DNA from: Spirosoma endbachense | GTDB lineage: Bacteria; Bacteroidota; Bacteroidia; Cytophagales; Spirosomataceae | Assembly: GCF_010233585.1 (NCBI RefSeq) | Contig: NZ_CP045997.1 | Location: 558,001 to 622,000, forward strand | Direction: 5' to 3' | Length of the DNA stretch: 64,000 nucleotides | Part shown: piece after piece, positions 56,211 to 64,000 of the stretch | Numbering within the stretch: position 1 is the stretch's first letter | Layout of the letters: every line of letters starts with the position of its first letter | Notes under the pieces: generated by a model | The model's input: the letters and a program-made list of their open reading frames with translations, nothing else | Told to the model about the DNA's origin: nothing | Database searches by the model: none | Made by a program: the position numbers and the translations under genes

Positions 56211-56577
56211 CTTATTTGCTTTTTAGTAGGTCATTTTCAATTTGCGATTATTGGCTACTGGCAGTGTGAATTTCACCAACTCGCAAGAGTTGTCTAGCCA
56301 TTTTTGACTCGATTTAGCGGGTATTTTCGTGCTGTCAGTTTCTTAAATTGCCCTTTGCGGCTTGAGAAACTTCAGTATGACCAGTGAACCGTCGTCGCTA
56401 TGTCGGTTTTGAAAAGCCGACACCACTACACGAATAAACCGACACCACATCGTTAACGCCATATCGACTGCTTGACAGAAGAATTAACGAATCATTTGTC
56501 ATTATTTTATTATAATATTTTTACGTTAATTCTCTCAGAAATACTAAGAATTTTCGTAACTTTTTTATGATTCTGGA
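56211..56577. other. Intergenic region between two membrane-protein genes
   Basis: About 367 bases without a gene. It contains the CCGACA repeats and an AT-rich stretch (56490-56560) next to the end of the following gene. No terminator stands out. Confidence 0.55.
56401..56448. promoter_or_regulatory. Direct and inverted CCGACA repeats upstream of the DoxX-like gene
   Basis: CCGACACCAC occurs twice (56417-56426 and 56439-56448), 22 bases apart, and an inverted TGTCGG (56401-56406) precedes them. The two-turn spacing resembles a cooperatively bound regulator site; the protein is unknown. Confidence 0.5.
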
Positions 56578-57054
56578 CTACGTCAATTTAAAAACACTCA
56601 GTAGTAGAATTGTAAAAAATAAGGTGAATTGTATTGGATAAAATAGAGTCAGATTACGTTTTCTTTTTTTTATCGCTTCAGTAAGTTCTATATTGCTTTC
56701 TGCCAGTATACGTCTTAGCATAACACCCTCACGTCTGCCTACTAGAAGTCCATTGGCAATTAGAATAATAACCAGGCCGAATTTTAGTCTAAACCATAAC
56801 TGTTCGCCAAATACGCCATTGGTCATTGCCATCATACCTACTCCCGAAAGAATAAGCAGAATGATTCCTATTCCCATAAGTACCGGAAATTTAGCCAGGA
56901 CCTGACTGATCACTATGGCCTGGGATTTATCCTTCCCGAACAGTTTCCAAAACTGTCGGTATGCAACGAAGTCGACGATGGTCGTGCCTGCGAATAGCAC
57001 AAACCCGGTGAGGTGGAGTACTAAAAAACCGTAATAAACCATTTGCGAAGCCAT
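56578..57054 (-). CDS. Four-helix integral membrane protein
   Basis: A 158-residue inner-membrane protein with about four helices (VYYGFLVLHLTGFVLFAGTT, FPVLMGIGIILLILSGVGMM, LWFRLKFGLVIILIANGLLV, YPIQFTLFFTILLLSVF). It resembles CopD/DUF2269-like small membrane proteins but I cannot place it firmly. It follows the Crp/Fnr regulator after 72 bases on the same strand and may be its target. Confidence 0.75.
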   Translation of the reverse strand: MASQMVYYGFLVLHLTGFVLFAGTTIVDFVAYRQFWKLFGKDKSQAIVISQVLAKFPVLMGIGIILLILSGVGMMAMTNGVFGEQLWFRLKFGLVIILIANGLLVGRREGVMLRRILAESNIELTEAIKKRKRNLTLFYPIQFTLFFTILLLSVFKLT

Positions 57055-57126
57055 TTTGTCTATCCTTAACTGGAATACAAAATTGGTTCGGCGAATTCGG
57101 TCCAGCCCGTGACATTTGTCACAAAA

Positions 57127-57699
57127 TCAGCGCTGGCGTCTATTGTTTCGAATTCGGCTCAGAGTTTCGCGTTTAACCCCCAAATAAGAAGCGAGTTGGG
57201 TTAGCGGCACACGTTGCACGAGTTGGGGCTGATTTTTTTCTAAGTATTCGTAGCGTTTTCTAGCTGTAAGAAGCCGATACAGCTGCAATTGTTTTTCCTG
57301 TTTGGCAGCAATAAGTTGAAGGTTTCGTTTCGCAATTAATTCTATTTCAGGCGCTCTTTTGCTAATGGCAAGTACATCCATTTTATCGAATTTATAAACC
57401 GTTAACGGTTCGCAGGCCTGAATGAAGAAACAGGATTTTACGGCAAAGACATAACTGTTCATATCAGTCGCAATGTCGTTCTCAAAATAAAAGCTGGTAT
57501 TAACTTCCTCGCCATCCTGCACATTGAATGCGCGGCAATATCCTTTACTGATGTAGAATAATGAATGACAAACCTTGTCGGCCTGTACTAAATAATCGCC
57601 TTTTTTGATTGCAATTTCTGTTATTATGGATCGAAGAATTGTCCAGCTTTCTTCGGAAAACTCGGTAAAGGAATGGATATACTGTAATAAATCTGTCAT
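57127..57699 (-). CDS. Crp/Fnr family transcriptional regulator
   Basis: A 190-residue regulator with an N-terminal cyclic-nucleotide-binding-like beta domain (ITEIAIKKGDYLVQADKVCH near residues 26-45) and a C-terminal helix-turn-helix (VPLTQLASYLGVKRETLSRI). No iron-sulfur cysteine cluster of Fnr is visible, so another signal is expected. It precedes the membrane protein gene, a common regulator-target pair in Bacteroidota. Confidence 0.9.
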   Translation of the reverse strand: MTDLLQYIHSFTEFSEESWTILRSIITEIAIKKGDYLVQADKVCHSLFYISKGYCRAFNVQDGEEVNTSFYFENDIATDMNSYVFAVKSCFFIQACEPLTVYKFDKMDVLAISKRAPEIELIAKRNLQLIAAKQEKQLQLYRLLTARKRYEYLEKNQPQLVQRVPLTQLASYLGVKRETLSRIRNNRRQR

Positions 57700-57827
57700 T
57701 GTGTTACTGCACTACAACTTGATCAATAAACGCTGAGTTTCATCGATCTGGGTATCAATTCGCAGCCGATTGTTCCTGTACGATTTTTGGCCTGAATGCC
57801 AGTCAACTTCAGTATAAAAAGTATTCT

Positions 57828-57855
57828 GAGCAATTGCCAGTTTGGGCAATTGCTC
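57828..57855 (-). terminator. Hairpin after the outer-membrane protein gene
   Basis: GAGCAATTG (57828-57836) pairs with CAATTGCTC (57847-57855) around a 10-base loop, 28 bases past the stop codon of the gene at 57884. The T-tract is poor. Confidence 0.5.
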
Positions 57856-57883
57856 ATTCGCGCTAACGGCTCCAGGTCGAGTA

Positions 57884-59071
57884 TTACTTAGTTCCAAATA
57901 TCAAATTGTAGCCAATGTACGGATAGAAGAGTATGATTTTTCCATCGTGCAGGTAGTTGCTCCGATAGATCAAACTGTAAAGACCCAGATCAAAAGCATG
58001 CCGTTTGCGATCAAGTCGGAAAGCGAACGATAAAGTAGCCCGTTGTCCGTTATCACCAAACTTAGAACCCTGTCCCAGGTTGATCTGGTTATCGCTGAGT
58101 AAGGTCAGGCCGGGCCGCACCTTCTGCATAATACCCACTGTAATGAACGATTGGTTGGGTATGTGTTCGGTGGTGAAGGGTGTTGGGTAAGCTGAAGACC
58201 AGAGTTGATAAATTCGCTGACTTCCCCAATTAACCAGGCCGTAGCCGAGTGTTATGTTTCGTTGGCTATTGCCAAATGAACCAAGTGCCTGCAATGTCAA
58301 TGCACCCCGCCGATATGATTCGGCGCTTGTTAACGGCTGATAAGCGACGGAAAGGCCAACTCGAACTTTGCGGCCAATAGGCATACTAAATTTCGATGAA
58401 AGCCTGGGAGTACGCATCCCATTGTCGAAATTCGTAAAGAAGCCTGTCTGATATTGTGAAGGGATTGGTGTAGTAAGCCTGGCTCCAATACTCCAGAAGC
58501 GGGTAATTCCATAGTGGAATTCATTCTGGAAGAGCCACTTATTTCGATAATAAACCTGCCCTTTTTCGGGATTGTAAGCCGTTTCGCCGACAAGCAACCA
58601 GGGTGAAAACCGGTTTGAAAACACACGATTGGAATCAGTAGCTGTACGTGGCTCCATCCATACCGAATCGATACGGGCTACCAGTTCCGGCTCAAAGTAG
58701 GTCAAATGGCCATTGCGCTTTCGAACGGTGATCATTGCACTATCACGCTTTACAAAGCTGCCCTCTATCCGCGTGCTATCTTTAAGGACAAAGGTCGAGA
58801 ACAGGGACGTACGGGGAGTCAGACTGGCCGGGCGCGGTCGAATGGGCATGATACCCAGTAACTGATCGATCTCGATATAGGTCATATCGCCATCGGTTTT
58901 TCTGACGGTAACACCTGAATTATCGTTCCTGATGATTTGCCCTCGTACCACCGAACCATCGTGCAGCAATAGAAATGATTGCTTGCGGGCCATGTCCTCC
59001 GGAGTTATTTTCACACCTTGCGCCCACAAGACCAGTGGGCAACAGAGCACTAGTAGAAGTATTGTTTTCAT
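57884..59071 (-). CDS. Outer-membrane protein with N-terminal repeat domain
   Basis: A 395-residue exported protein; the ATG at 59069-59071 gives signal peptide MKTILLLVLCCPLVLWAQG. Residues 30-130 hold two similar units (HDGSVVRGQIIRNDNSGVTV and KDSTRIEGSFVKRDSAMITV, each followed by a TYIE or TYFE end), a small Sm-like beta repeat. The C-terminal 260 residues are rich in alternating aromatic strands, as in an outer-membrane beta barrel ending GYNLIFGTK. Function unknown. Confidence 0.8.
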   Translation of the reverse strand: MKTILLLVLCCPLVLWAQGVKITPEDMARKQSFLLLHDGSVVRGQIIRNDNSGVTVRKTDGDMTYIEIDQLLGIMPIRPRPASLTPRTSLFSTFVLKDSTRIEGSFVKRDSAMITVRKRNGHLTYFEPELVARIDSVWMEPRTATDSNRVFSNRFSPWLLVGETAYNPEKGQVYYRNKWLFQNEFHYGITRFWSIGARLTTPIPSQYQTGFFTNFDNGMRTPRLSSKFSMPIGRKVRVGLSVAYQPLTSAESYRRGALTLQALGSFGNSQRNITLGYGLVNWGSQRIYQLWSSAYPTPFTTEHIPNQSFITVGIMQKVRPGLTLLSDNQINLGQGSKFGDNGQRATLSFAFRLDRKRHAFDLGLYSLIYRSNYLHDGKIILFYPYIGYNLIFGTK

Positions 59072-59560
59072 AGTTGAAAAGTTGAGCTTTTCAGTTCCAC
59101 TCCACAAAGTAACTAAAAATCACTCACAGTACACTTTCTCCCCTTGTTTTCTTCCTTCATTAGGCAAGACCTAATTTATTGGTATACAGTTGGTATCATG
59201 CCTGCTTTTTGTCGTTGATCGAACTGACTATCTGTATTGATAGCATTGCATTTCGCTATTAATACAGCGTCATCAATAAAGCCGTAAAGTTCTCACTTAA
59301 AACACTATGATGGTTTTGTGAGGTCAGATATTAACAAGAATTAAGACTTGATACCTTTTCAACGAGTATTTAACTAAAAATGGTGTAGATAATTGTAGAA
59401 CGCGTGATTTATAGTGAAACCGGGCGTTTTATACCAATTTCCCAGGGGTCATCGCCCGATGCACCGTTTAATAAGTTCGCCATTTACCGGTCAATGACTG
59501 CGCATACAATTCGATTTTCCGGTGTATTCTTGCAGTGTTAAATATATCCATACCAAACTT
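59072..59560. other. Gene-free region between divergent genes
   Basis: About 490 AT-rich bases. No ORF of interest. It holds the inverted repeat at 59232-59267 and, just before the lipoprotein gene, TATTCTTG (one base off the -7 consensus) near 59524. Confidence 0.55.
59232..59267. repeat. Inverted repeat in intergenic DNA
   Basis: CTGTATTGATAGC and GCTATTAATACAG form a 13-base stem with one mismatch around a 10-base loop. No T-tract follows. It could be an operator or a transcript hairpin. Confidence 0.5.
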
Positions 59561-60256
59561 ATGAAAATGTCCCTCCCTATGCGGCCCCTGGCCCTGTTGG
59601 CGCTATTTGCCTTGTCGATCCTATTCGACTCCTGTAAGAAATCTGATGCTCCTGACGACCCGACCAAAGGGTTTACCACGCAAATTCAGAACATTGTTCC
59701 GACCACGATCATCGACGATCTCAGAACACGGGGAATGACCATTAATGAGGGTAAAGTTCCACCGGCCTTGGCGGGTACCATCATTGTCGCTTCACCCTGG
59801 GAATTACTGAGCCCATATGGTACTGAAGACTCCTGGCAAAAGGGAAAGGTTATCGCTGATTATAAATATAAATTTTATGAGCAGACTACCGATGGCAAGA
59901 TCAAGTATGACTATAAAAATGACGGATCGGATACCGGGTCAGGCAAAGGGGCTTTTATTTCTGGCAATGGCAATTCGTTTACGATCTTTTCAGAGGATAT
60001 CGGCGTATCTAAAACGATCAATTATAAAACGATCACGGTAATGTCAGGAGAAATTACGGATGCCGGTATCAAGAATTTTCAATATGCCTTTGTCTTGAAG
60101 GAAAAGACAAATGACGATAATAACAGCGCCTTGATTCCTGTTGGAAAAGGGCGGATTTGGATCGATTCCGATAAGCTGGCCACAAAAACGACCAGCTTCC
60201 GGTTAGCTGCGCAAGGCGAAGCAAGCCCGATAGTCTCCATGCTAACGGCTAACTAA
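59561..60256 (+). CDS. Hypothetical lipoprotein
   Basis: A 231-residue lipoprotein. The ATG at 59561 gives a signal ending in the lipobox LFDSC (about residue 25), then KKSDAPDDPTKGFTTQIQNI. Nothing in the mature part (IVPTTIIDDLRTRGMTINEG) points to a known domain for me. A terminator follows. Confidence 0.75.
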   Translation: MKMSLPMRPLALLALFALSILFDSCKKSDAPDDPTKGFTTQIQNIVPTTIIDDLRTRGMTINEGKVPPALAGTIIVASPWELLSPYGTEDSWQKGKVIADYKYKFYEQTTDGKIKYDYKNDGSDTGSGKGAFISGNGNSFTIFSEDIGVSKTINYKTITVMSGEITDAGIKNFQYAFVLKEKTNDDNNSALIPVGKGRIWIDSDKLATKTTSFRLAAQGEASPIVSMLTAN

Positions 60257-60281
60257 ATCGATCACCCCCCCCTCAGATTTC

Positions 60282-60312
60282 GCCCGGTCAGCCCTCGCTA
60301 CCGGGCATTTTT
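60282..60312 (+). terminator. Rho-independent terminator after the lipoprotein gene
   Basis: GCCCGGT (60282-60288) pairs with ACCGGGC (60300-60306) around 11 bases, followed by ATTTTTG. Confidence 0.83.
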
Positions 60313-60496
60313 GTTTTCAACCTAAATGAACTGAAAGCAACTGACTGACATTTAACAATTGATGGATCAGGCAGTAAATTAGTTTACAGTATCGACCAGG
60401 CTATATAACTAGCTGAAACATAGGCACTAGCGCCATTTTTTGAATTTTCCGGCTGATGGGGTTGAGATGAAGCCTCACTAACGTTTTTTGGTTACC

Positions 60497-61684
60497 ATGA
60501 ACAGTGTTACACACCGACAATTATTTTTTCAGCACGTTGCTCAGACATCCGACTTTCCGTTAGCGTTGGAATTTGAACGCTCCGAAGGCGTTTACATGTA
60601 CTCAACGACTGGTAAAGCCTATATGGATCTGATTTCGGGCATCGGCGTCAGTAATGTGGGACATCGGCATCCCCGCGTTTTAGAAGCCATTCAAAATCAG
60701 TTGGATAAATACCTTCATTTGATGGTCTACGGCGAATACGTTCAGACTCCGCAAACGCAGCTTGCTCACGCCCTGACGCAAACCCTACCACCAAGTCTGA
60801 ATAATGTTTACTTTACCAATTCCGGCACGGAAGCTGTCGAGGGAGCCATGAAAGTGGCCAAACGGTATACCCGCCGAACCGAAATCATCAGTTGTTTTAA
60901 CGCTTATCACGGTTCAACGCAGGGTGCCCTGTCGCTCTCGGGCGATGAAAATTTTAAACGCAATTACCGCCCGCTCCTACCTGACATTCGGCATATTCAT
61001 TCCGGTAGCTGGGATGATATCGAGAAGATCAGCACCCGAACGGCGGCCGTCATTATGGAAGTAGTCGGGGGCGAAGCGGGTGTTCGTGTACACGATCCTG
61101 CCTACCTGAAGGCTGTTCGCCAGCGTTGCACCGATGTCGGTGCCCTGCTGATTTTCGACGAAATCCAGACGGGGTTTGGCCGTACCGGCACGTTCTGGGC
61201 CTTTGAAGGCTCTGGAGTCATTCCAGATATGCTCCTATGTGCCAAAGGCATGGGGGGCGGAATGCCAATTGGTGCCTTTATTGGTTCGGCAGACCTGATG
61301 AGCGTCTTGAAAAACAACCCAATACTGGGCCATATTACCACTTTCGGGGGGCATCCGGTGTCCTGTGCAGCCTCGCTGGCAACCCTTACTGTTATTCGGG
61401 ACGAACGACTTCATGAAGCCGCAGAAGCGAAAGGGCAATTATTCCGGCAATTACTACAGCATCCAGCCATTCATGAAATACGGGGTAAAGGACTCATGCT
61501 GGCTGCCGAATTTGCCTCTTTTGAGGTTGTAAAGCCCGTTATCGACCGAGCCATTGACAAAGGCGTGATCACCGACTGGTTTCTGTTCTGCAACAATTCG
61601 ATGCGAATTGCTCCTCCGTTAATTATTACTGAAGAGCAGATTCGGGAAGCCTGTGCCGTGATTCTCAATGCAATTGACGCTTAA
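60497..61684 (+). CDS. Class III aminotransferase (acetylornithine/ornithine-type)
   Basis: A 395-residue pyridoxal-phosphate enzyme of the class III family. ATG at 60497 chosen over a TTG nine bases earlier. SNVGHRHPRVLEAI, NSGTEAVEGAMKVA, FDEIQTGFGRTG and the lysine motif LCAKGMGGGMPIGAF are all present. It should transfer an amino group from an omega-amino acid such as ornithine or a 4-aminobutyrate-like compound to 2-oxoglutarate. The exact substrate cannot be fixed from sequence. Confidence 0.9.
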   Translation: MNSVTHRQLFFQHVAQTSDFPLALEFERSEGVYMYSTTGKAYMDLISGIGVSNVGHRHPRVLEAIQNQLDKYLHLMVYGEYVQTPQTQLAHALTQTLPPSLNNVYFTNSGTEAVEGAMKVAKRYTRRTEIISCFNAYHGSTQGALSLSGDENFKRNYRPLLPDIRHIHSGSWDDIEKISTRTAAVIMEVVGGEAGVRVHDPAYLKAVRQRCTDVGALLIFDEIQTGFGRTGTFWAFEGSGVIPDMLLCAKGMGGGMPIGAFIGSADLMSVLKNNPILGHITTFGGHPVSCAASLATLTVIRDERLHEAAEAKGQLFRQLLQHPAIHEIRGKGLMLAAEFASFEVVKPVIDRAIDKGVITDWFLFCNNSMRIAPPLIITEEQIREACAVILNAIDA

Positions 61685-61688
61685 CGAA

Positions 61689-61805
61689 CTAAGGAAACAC
61701 AACGGAGAGTGTTCCTAATACAAGAGCAAGGCTGAAAATAATCAATAAGCCGATTAGTACGGTTTTCAATAAACTACCTGGTGGTTTGGTGGATTGATTT
61801 GCCAT
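61689..61805 (-). CDS. Small single-span membrane protein, 38 residues
   Basis: ATG at 61803-61805, stop at 61689-61691. The translation begins MANQSTKPPGSLLKTVLIG and continues LLIIFSLALVLGTLSVVFP. It has a short polar start, a positive residue before one hydrophobic helix, and ends directly after it. It converges on the aminotransferase with four bases between stops. Too short for usual gene callers; function unknown. Confidence 0.6.
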   Translation of the reverse strand: MANQSTKPPGSLLKTVLIGLLIIFSLALVLGTLSVVFP

Positions 61806-61914
61806 ACTCGTTCGTCACGTTGGTGGAGGTTCTTACACAAAGATGCACAAAGTTTCACTAAGAATGCATGGTTATCCTAGTTTATAAGCTGGAATGGTCT
61901 GTTTTTCAACGGCA

Positions 61915-63504
61915 TTATAACGGAATGTTACCATGCTTTTTCTTTGGCATCGTGGCTACTTTATTTTCCAGCATTCCAAACGCCCGGATGAGTTTCTGAC
62001 GTGTCTGGTCAGGCATGATTACTTCGTCAATATAGCCCCGGTGAGCCGCCCGATACGGATTGGCAAACTTTTCGGTATAATCCTGCACCTTCTCCTGCAA
62101 CTTGGCTTGTGGGTCGTCGGCTTCCGCAATTTCGCGTTTAAAAATGATTTCGGCGGCTCCACTGGCGCCCATCACCGCAATTTCGGCAGAAGGCCAGGCA
62201 TAGTTGAGGTCGGCTCCAATGTGCTTCGAGTTCATGACATCGTAGGCACCACCATATGCCTTACGCGTAATGACCGTAACCCGCGGAACGGTGGCTTCGC
62301 AAAAGGCAAACAGTAATTTAGCCCCATTCGTAATAATCCCATTCCACTCCTGATCAGTTCCGGGCAAAAAGCCCGGCACATCCTCGAGTACCAGCAACGG
62401 AACATTGAAGCAATCGCAGAAACGAACGAACCGGGCCGCTTTCGTGCTGGCATTTATATCAAGAACCCCAGCGAGTACAGCCGGTTGATTCCCCACAATA
62501 CCAATGCTGCGTCCGCCTATCCGCGCAAATCCAACGACAATATTTTCAGCAAAATTCTTGTGAACTTCCATAAAACTACCTACATCCACCAGTTCCTCAA
62601 TCACTTCGCGCATGTCGTAGGGCTGGTTCGGATTTTCCGGAATGATGCGATTGAGTGAAGGACGGACTTCGTCCTGACCCGGTTCATACGGAAACATCAT
62701 GGGATCTTCCTCGCAGTTCTGTGGAATATAACTCAGGAGCCGTTTAAGGTGCTGAATACAAGCCAGTTCATTTTCGCAGGCAAAGTGGGTCACGCCCGAT
62801 TTTGTGCTGTGGGTGCTGGCTCCGCCCAATTCTTCAGCCGTAACGCTTTCATGAGTAACGGTCTTCACTACGTTGGGTCCCGTCACGAACATGTAGCTCG
62901 TGTTCTCGACCATAAAAATGAAGTCCGTAATGGCTGGGCTATAAACGGCACCTCCGGCACAAGGACCCATAATTGCCGACAATTGCGGAATCACACCCGA
63001 CGCCTTTGTATTTCGGTAAAAAATATCCGCATAACCCGCCAGCGACAAAACACCTTCCTGAATCCGGGCCCCGCCCGAATCGTTTAGTCCGATTATGGGT
63101 GCTCCATTCTGCATGGCCAGATCCATGAGCTTGCAGATTTTTTCAGCGTGGGTTTCAGACAAGGCACCCCCAAATACCGTAAAGTCCTGGGCAAAAACAT
63201 AGACAAGCCGCCCATCAATCGTACCGTATCCCGTTACGACGCCATCGCCCAGGTAATGCTCCTTGTCCAGCCCGAAGTCGCGGGTGCGGTGCATGACGAA
63301 TTTCCCGATTTCCTCAAATGACCCTTCATCAACAAGCAGAGCAATTCGTTCGCGTGCTGTCAGCTTTCCTTTGGCGTGCTGACTATCAATGCGTTTCTGT
63401 CCTCCACCGAGTTCGGCTTCGGTATTTTTTCGGGCCAGAATTTCTGTTTTTGAGAGCTTGGCAGTTGAAGAGGAATCGGTATCGGGACGGGTTTCTGTTT
63501 GCAT
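61915..63504 (-). CDS. Acyl-CoA carboxylase beta subunit (propionyl-CoA type)
   Basis: A 529-residue carboxyltransferase that moves CO2 from biotin to propionyl- or acetyl-CoA. It opens [20 protein letters not shown] and carries the crotonase-like [56 protein letters not shown] and [11 protein letters not shown] stretches, all typical of PccB/MmdA. The biotin-carrying subunit is not in the window. A well-formed promoter lies 30 bases upstream. Confidence 0.95.
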   Translation of the reverse strand: MQTETRPDTDSSSTAKLSKTEILARKNTEAELGGGQKRIDSQHAKGKLTARERIALLVDEGSFEEIGKFVMHRTRDFGLDKEHYLGDGVVTGYGTIDGRLVYVFAQDFTVFGGALSETHAEKICKLMDLAMQNGAPIIGLNDSGGARIQEGVLSLAGYADIFYRNTKASGVIPQLSAIMGPCAGGAVYSPAITDFIFMVENTSYMFVTGPNVVKTVTHESVTAEELGGASTHSTKSGVTHFACENELACIQHLKRLLSYIPQNCEEDPMMFPYEPGQDEVRPSLNRIIPENPNQPYDMREVIEELVDVGSFMEVHKNFAENIVVGFARIGGRSIGIVGNQPAVLAGVLDINASTKAARFVRFCDCFNVPLLVLEDVPGFLPGTDQEWNGIITNGAKLLFAFCEATVPRVTVITRKAYGGAYDVMNSKHIGADLNYAWPSAEIAVMGASGAAEIIFKREIAEADDPQAKLQEKVQDYTEKFANPYRAAHRGYIDEVIMPDQTRQKLIRAFGMLENKVATMPKKKHGNIPL

Positions 63505-63533
63505 GAGGTTGATCGTTGCGAAAGCGAATTAGA

Positions 63534-63561
63534 CAAAGTTAAATGTTCTTATCAATTCCAA
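63534..63561 (-). promoter_or_regulatory. Promoter of the acyl-CoA carboxylase gene
   Basis: Minus strand: TTG (63559-63561), 17 bases, then TAACTTTG (63534-63541), a full -33/-7 match with a short leader of about 25 bases before the ATG at 63502-63504. Confidence 0.65.
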
Positions 63562-63615
63562 CGATTTTGTAGAATTTTGTATCATCATTTAGACCAATGT
63601 TTATTTAAAGCCACG

Positions 63616-64000
63616 ATGAAACAAGGACTCTACCTGTTCTTTTTTCTGCTCGTTACGCGATCCGTTTCGGCGCAGGATTCGACAATTCGTTATCGGCACT
63701 CGACCGGAGTTATTCTAAAACTGGCCCCTTTGTCTTTATTGCTCGACCCCGACGCAACCGTTCAGGGAGCTGTTGAAGTTCGCATCAGCCGTCAAAACTC
63801 CGTTCAGGCTGAAATTGGCTACGGCCATAAAGGGTTATCGGTTACAACGGATCAGAAGGAAAAATTTGCAGATTGGTCGATCTGGCGTTTTCGATCGGAA
63901 TGGCGTCACTACACCAGTCACTACCGCACGAACAATCGGCAAAACATTCACATTCGAAGCAATTTCCCTTTAGGCAATTACATCGCTGTTGAAGGATTTG
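63616..64000 (+). CDS. Secreted protein, N-terminal part (cut by window edge)
   Basis: Open reading frame from ATG 63616 to the window end (128 codons seen). Signal peptide MKQGLYLFFFLLVTRSVSA with cleavage before QDS. The mature start VILKLAPLSLLLDPDATVQG and EIGYGHKG suggests an outer-membrane barrel-type protein such as a DUF3575-like protein; the call is tentative because the rest lies outside. Confidence 0.7.
   Translation, partial: MKQGLYLFFFLLVTRSVSAQDSTIRYRHSTGVILKLAPLSLLLDPDATVQGAVEVRISRQNSVQAEIGYGHKGLSVTTDQKEKFADWSIWRFRSEWRHYTSHYRTNNRQNIHIRSNFPLGNYIAVEGF

Noticed and set aside
57712..57897. 61-residue ORF between the Crp/Fnr and outer-membrane protein genes
   Set aside because: It begins with TTG, overlaps the end of the outer-membrane protein gene and a hairpin, and its composition is not protein-like.

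Overview
The window looks like a chromosomal segment of a Spirosoma-like member of the Bacteroidota (Cytophagales). The signs are a SusC/SusD pair under an ECF sigma/FecR switch, many lipoproteins and Tat-type signals of the RREF(L/I)K kind, a Wzi-like protein, moderate GC content, and several upstream boxes matching the Bacteroidota -7 element TAnnTTTG. The species call is inference. No tRNA, rRNA, CRISPR array, prophage or insertion sequence was recognised.

Layout. 1-4.4 kb: 5' part of gyrA, then a RES toxin and its Xre/DUF2384 antitoxin separated by an araC gene and a divergent oxidoreductase. 4.4-8.2 kb: a DUF1501 protein and a membrane-anchored DUF1549/DUF1553 cytochrome-type protein, forming an operon. 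8.4-11.1 kb: an SDR, an aldo/keto reductase and a TetR repressor, each preceded by the same ATACC-N4-GGTAT palindrome, so a self-contained regulon. 11.2-12.6 kb: a secreted serine hydrolase with a 3' frameshift. 12.7-22.3 kb: sigma factor, FecR anti-sigma, SusC with STN domain, SusD and two signal-bearing pyruvyltransferase-like proteins, closed by a perfect 25-bp hairpin. 22.4-24.6 kb: a Gfo/Idh/MocA oxidoreductase and a sugar isomerase, both Tat-type. 24.8-31.5 kb: promoter, TPP riboswitch and thiS-C-E-G-H-F operon, facing a TenI/ThiE-like orphan.

31.5-43.1 kb is mostly housekeeping: dnaK, a DUF937 protein, a NuiA-like nuclease inhibitor, the thrS/infC/rpmI/rplT group (here divided by terminators and an internal promoter), a TPR lipoprotein, an rRNA-type methyltransferase, an EVE protein and a DinB protein. 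43.7-50.1 kb carries Wzi, an ECF sigma factor, a GH16 glucanase-like lipoprotein, two esterases, a second DinB protein and small ORFs. 50.3-55.8 kb holds an ATP-grasp ligase with a Lys-rich tail and, 1 kb on, a compact trio of GCS2-type carboxylate-amine ligase, class I glutamine amidotransferase and second ATP-grasp-like protein. This is the best candidate here for an uncharacterised biosynthetic system. 55.8-64 kb holds membrane proteins, a Crp/Fnr regulator, an outer-membrane protein, a lipoprotein, a class III aminotransferase, an acyl-CoA carboxylase beta subunit and the start of a further secreted protein.

The points most worth following are the split RES/Xre module with iterated operator repeats, the three-site TetR regulon, the ligase/amidotransferase cluster, the exported pyruvyltransferase pair, the identical -7-box-to-ATG spacing in three regulator genes (predicting leaderless mRNAs), and two tiny membrane proteins of 34 and 38 residues.
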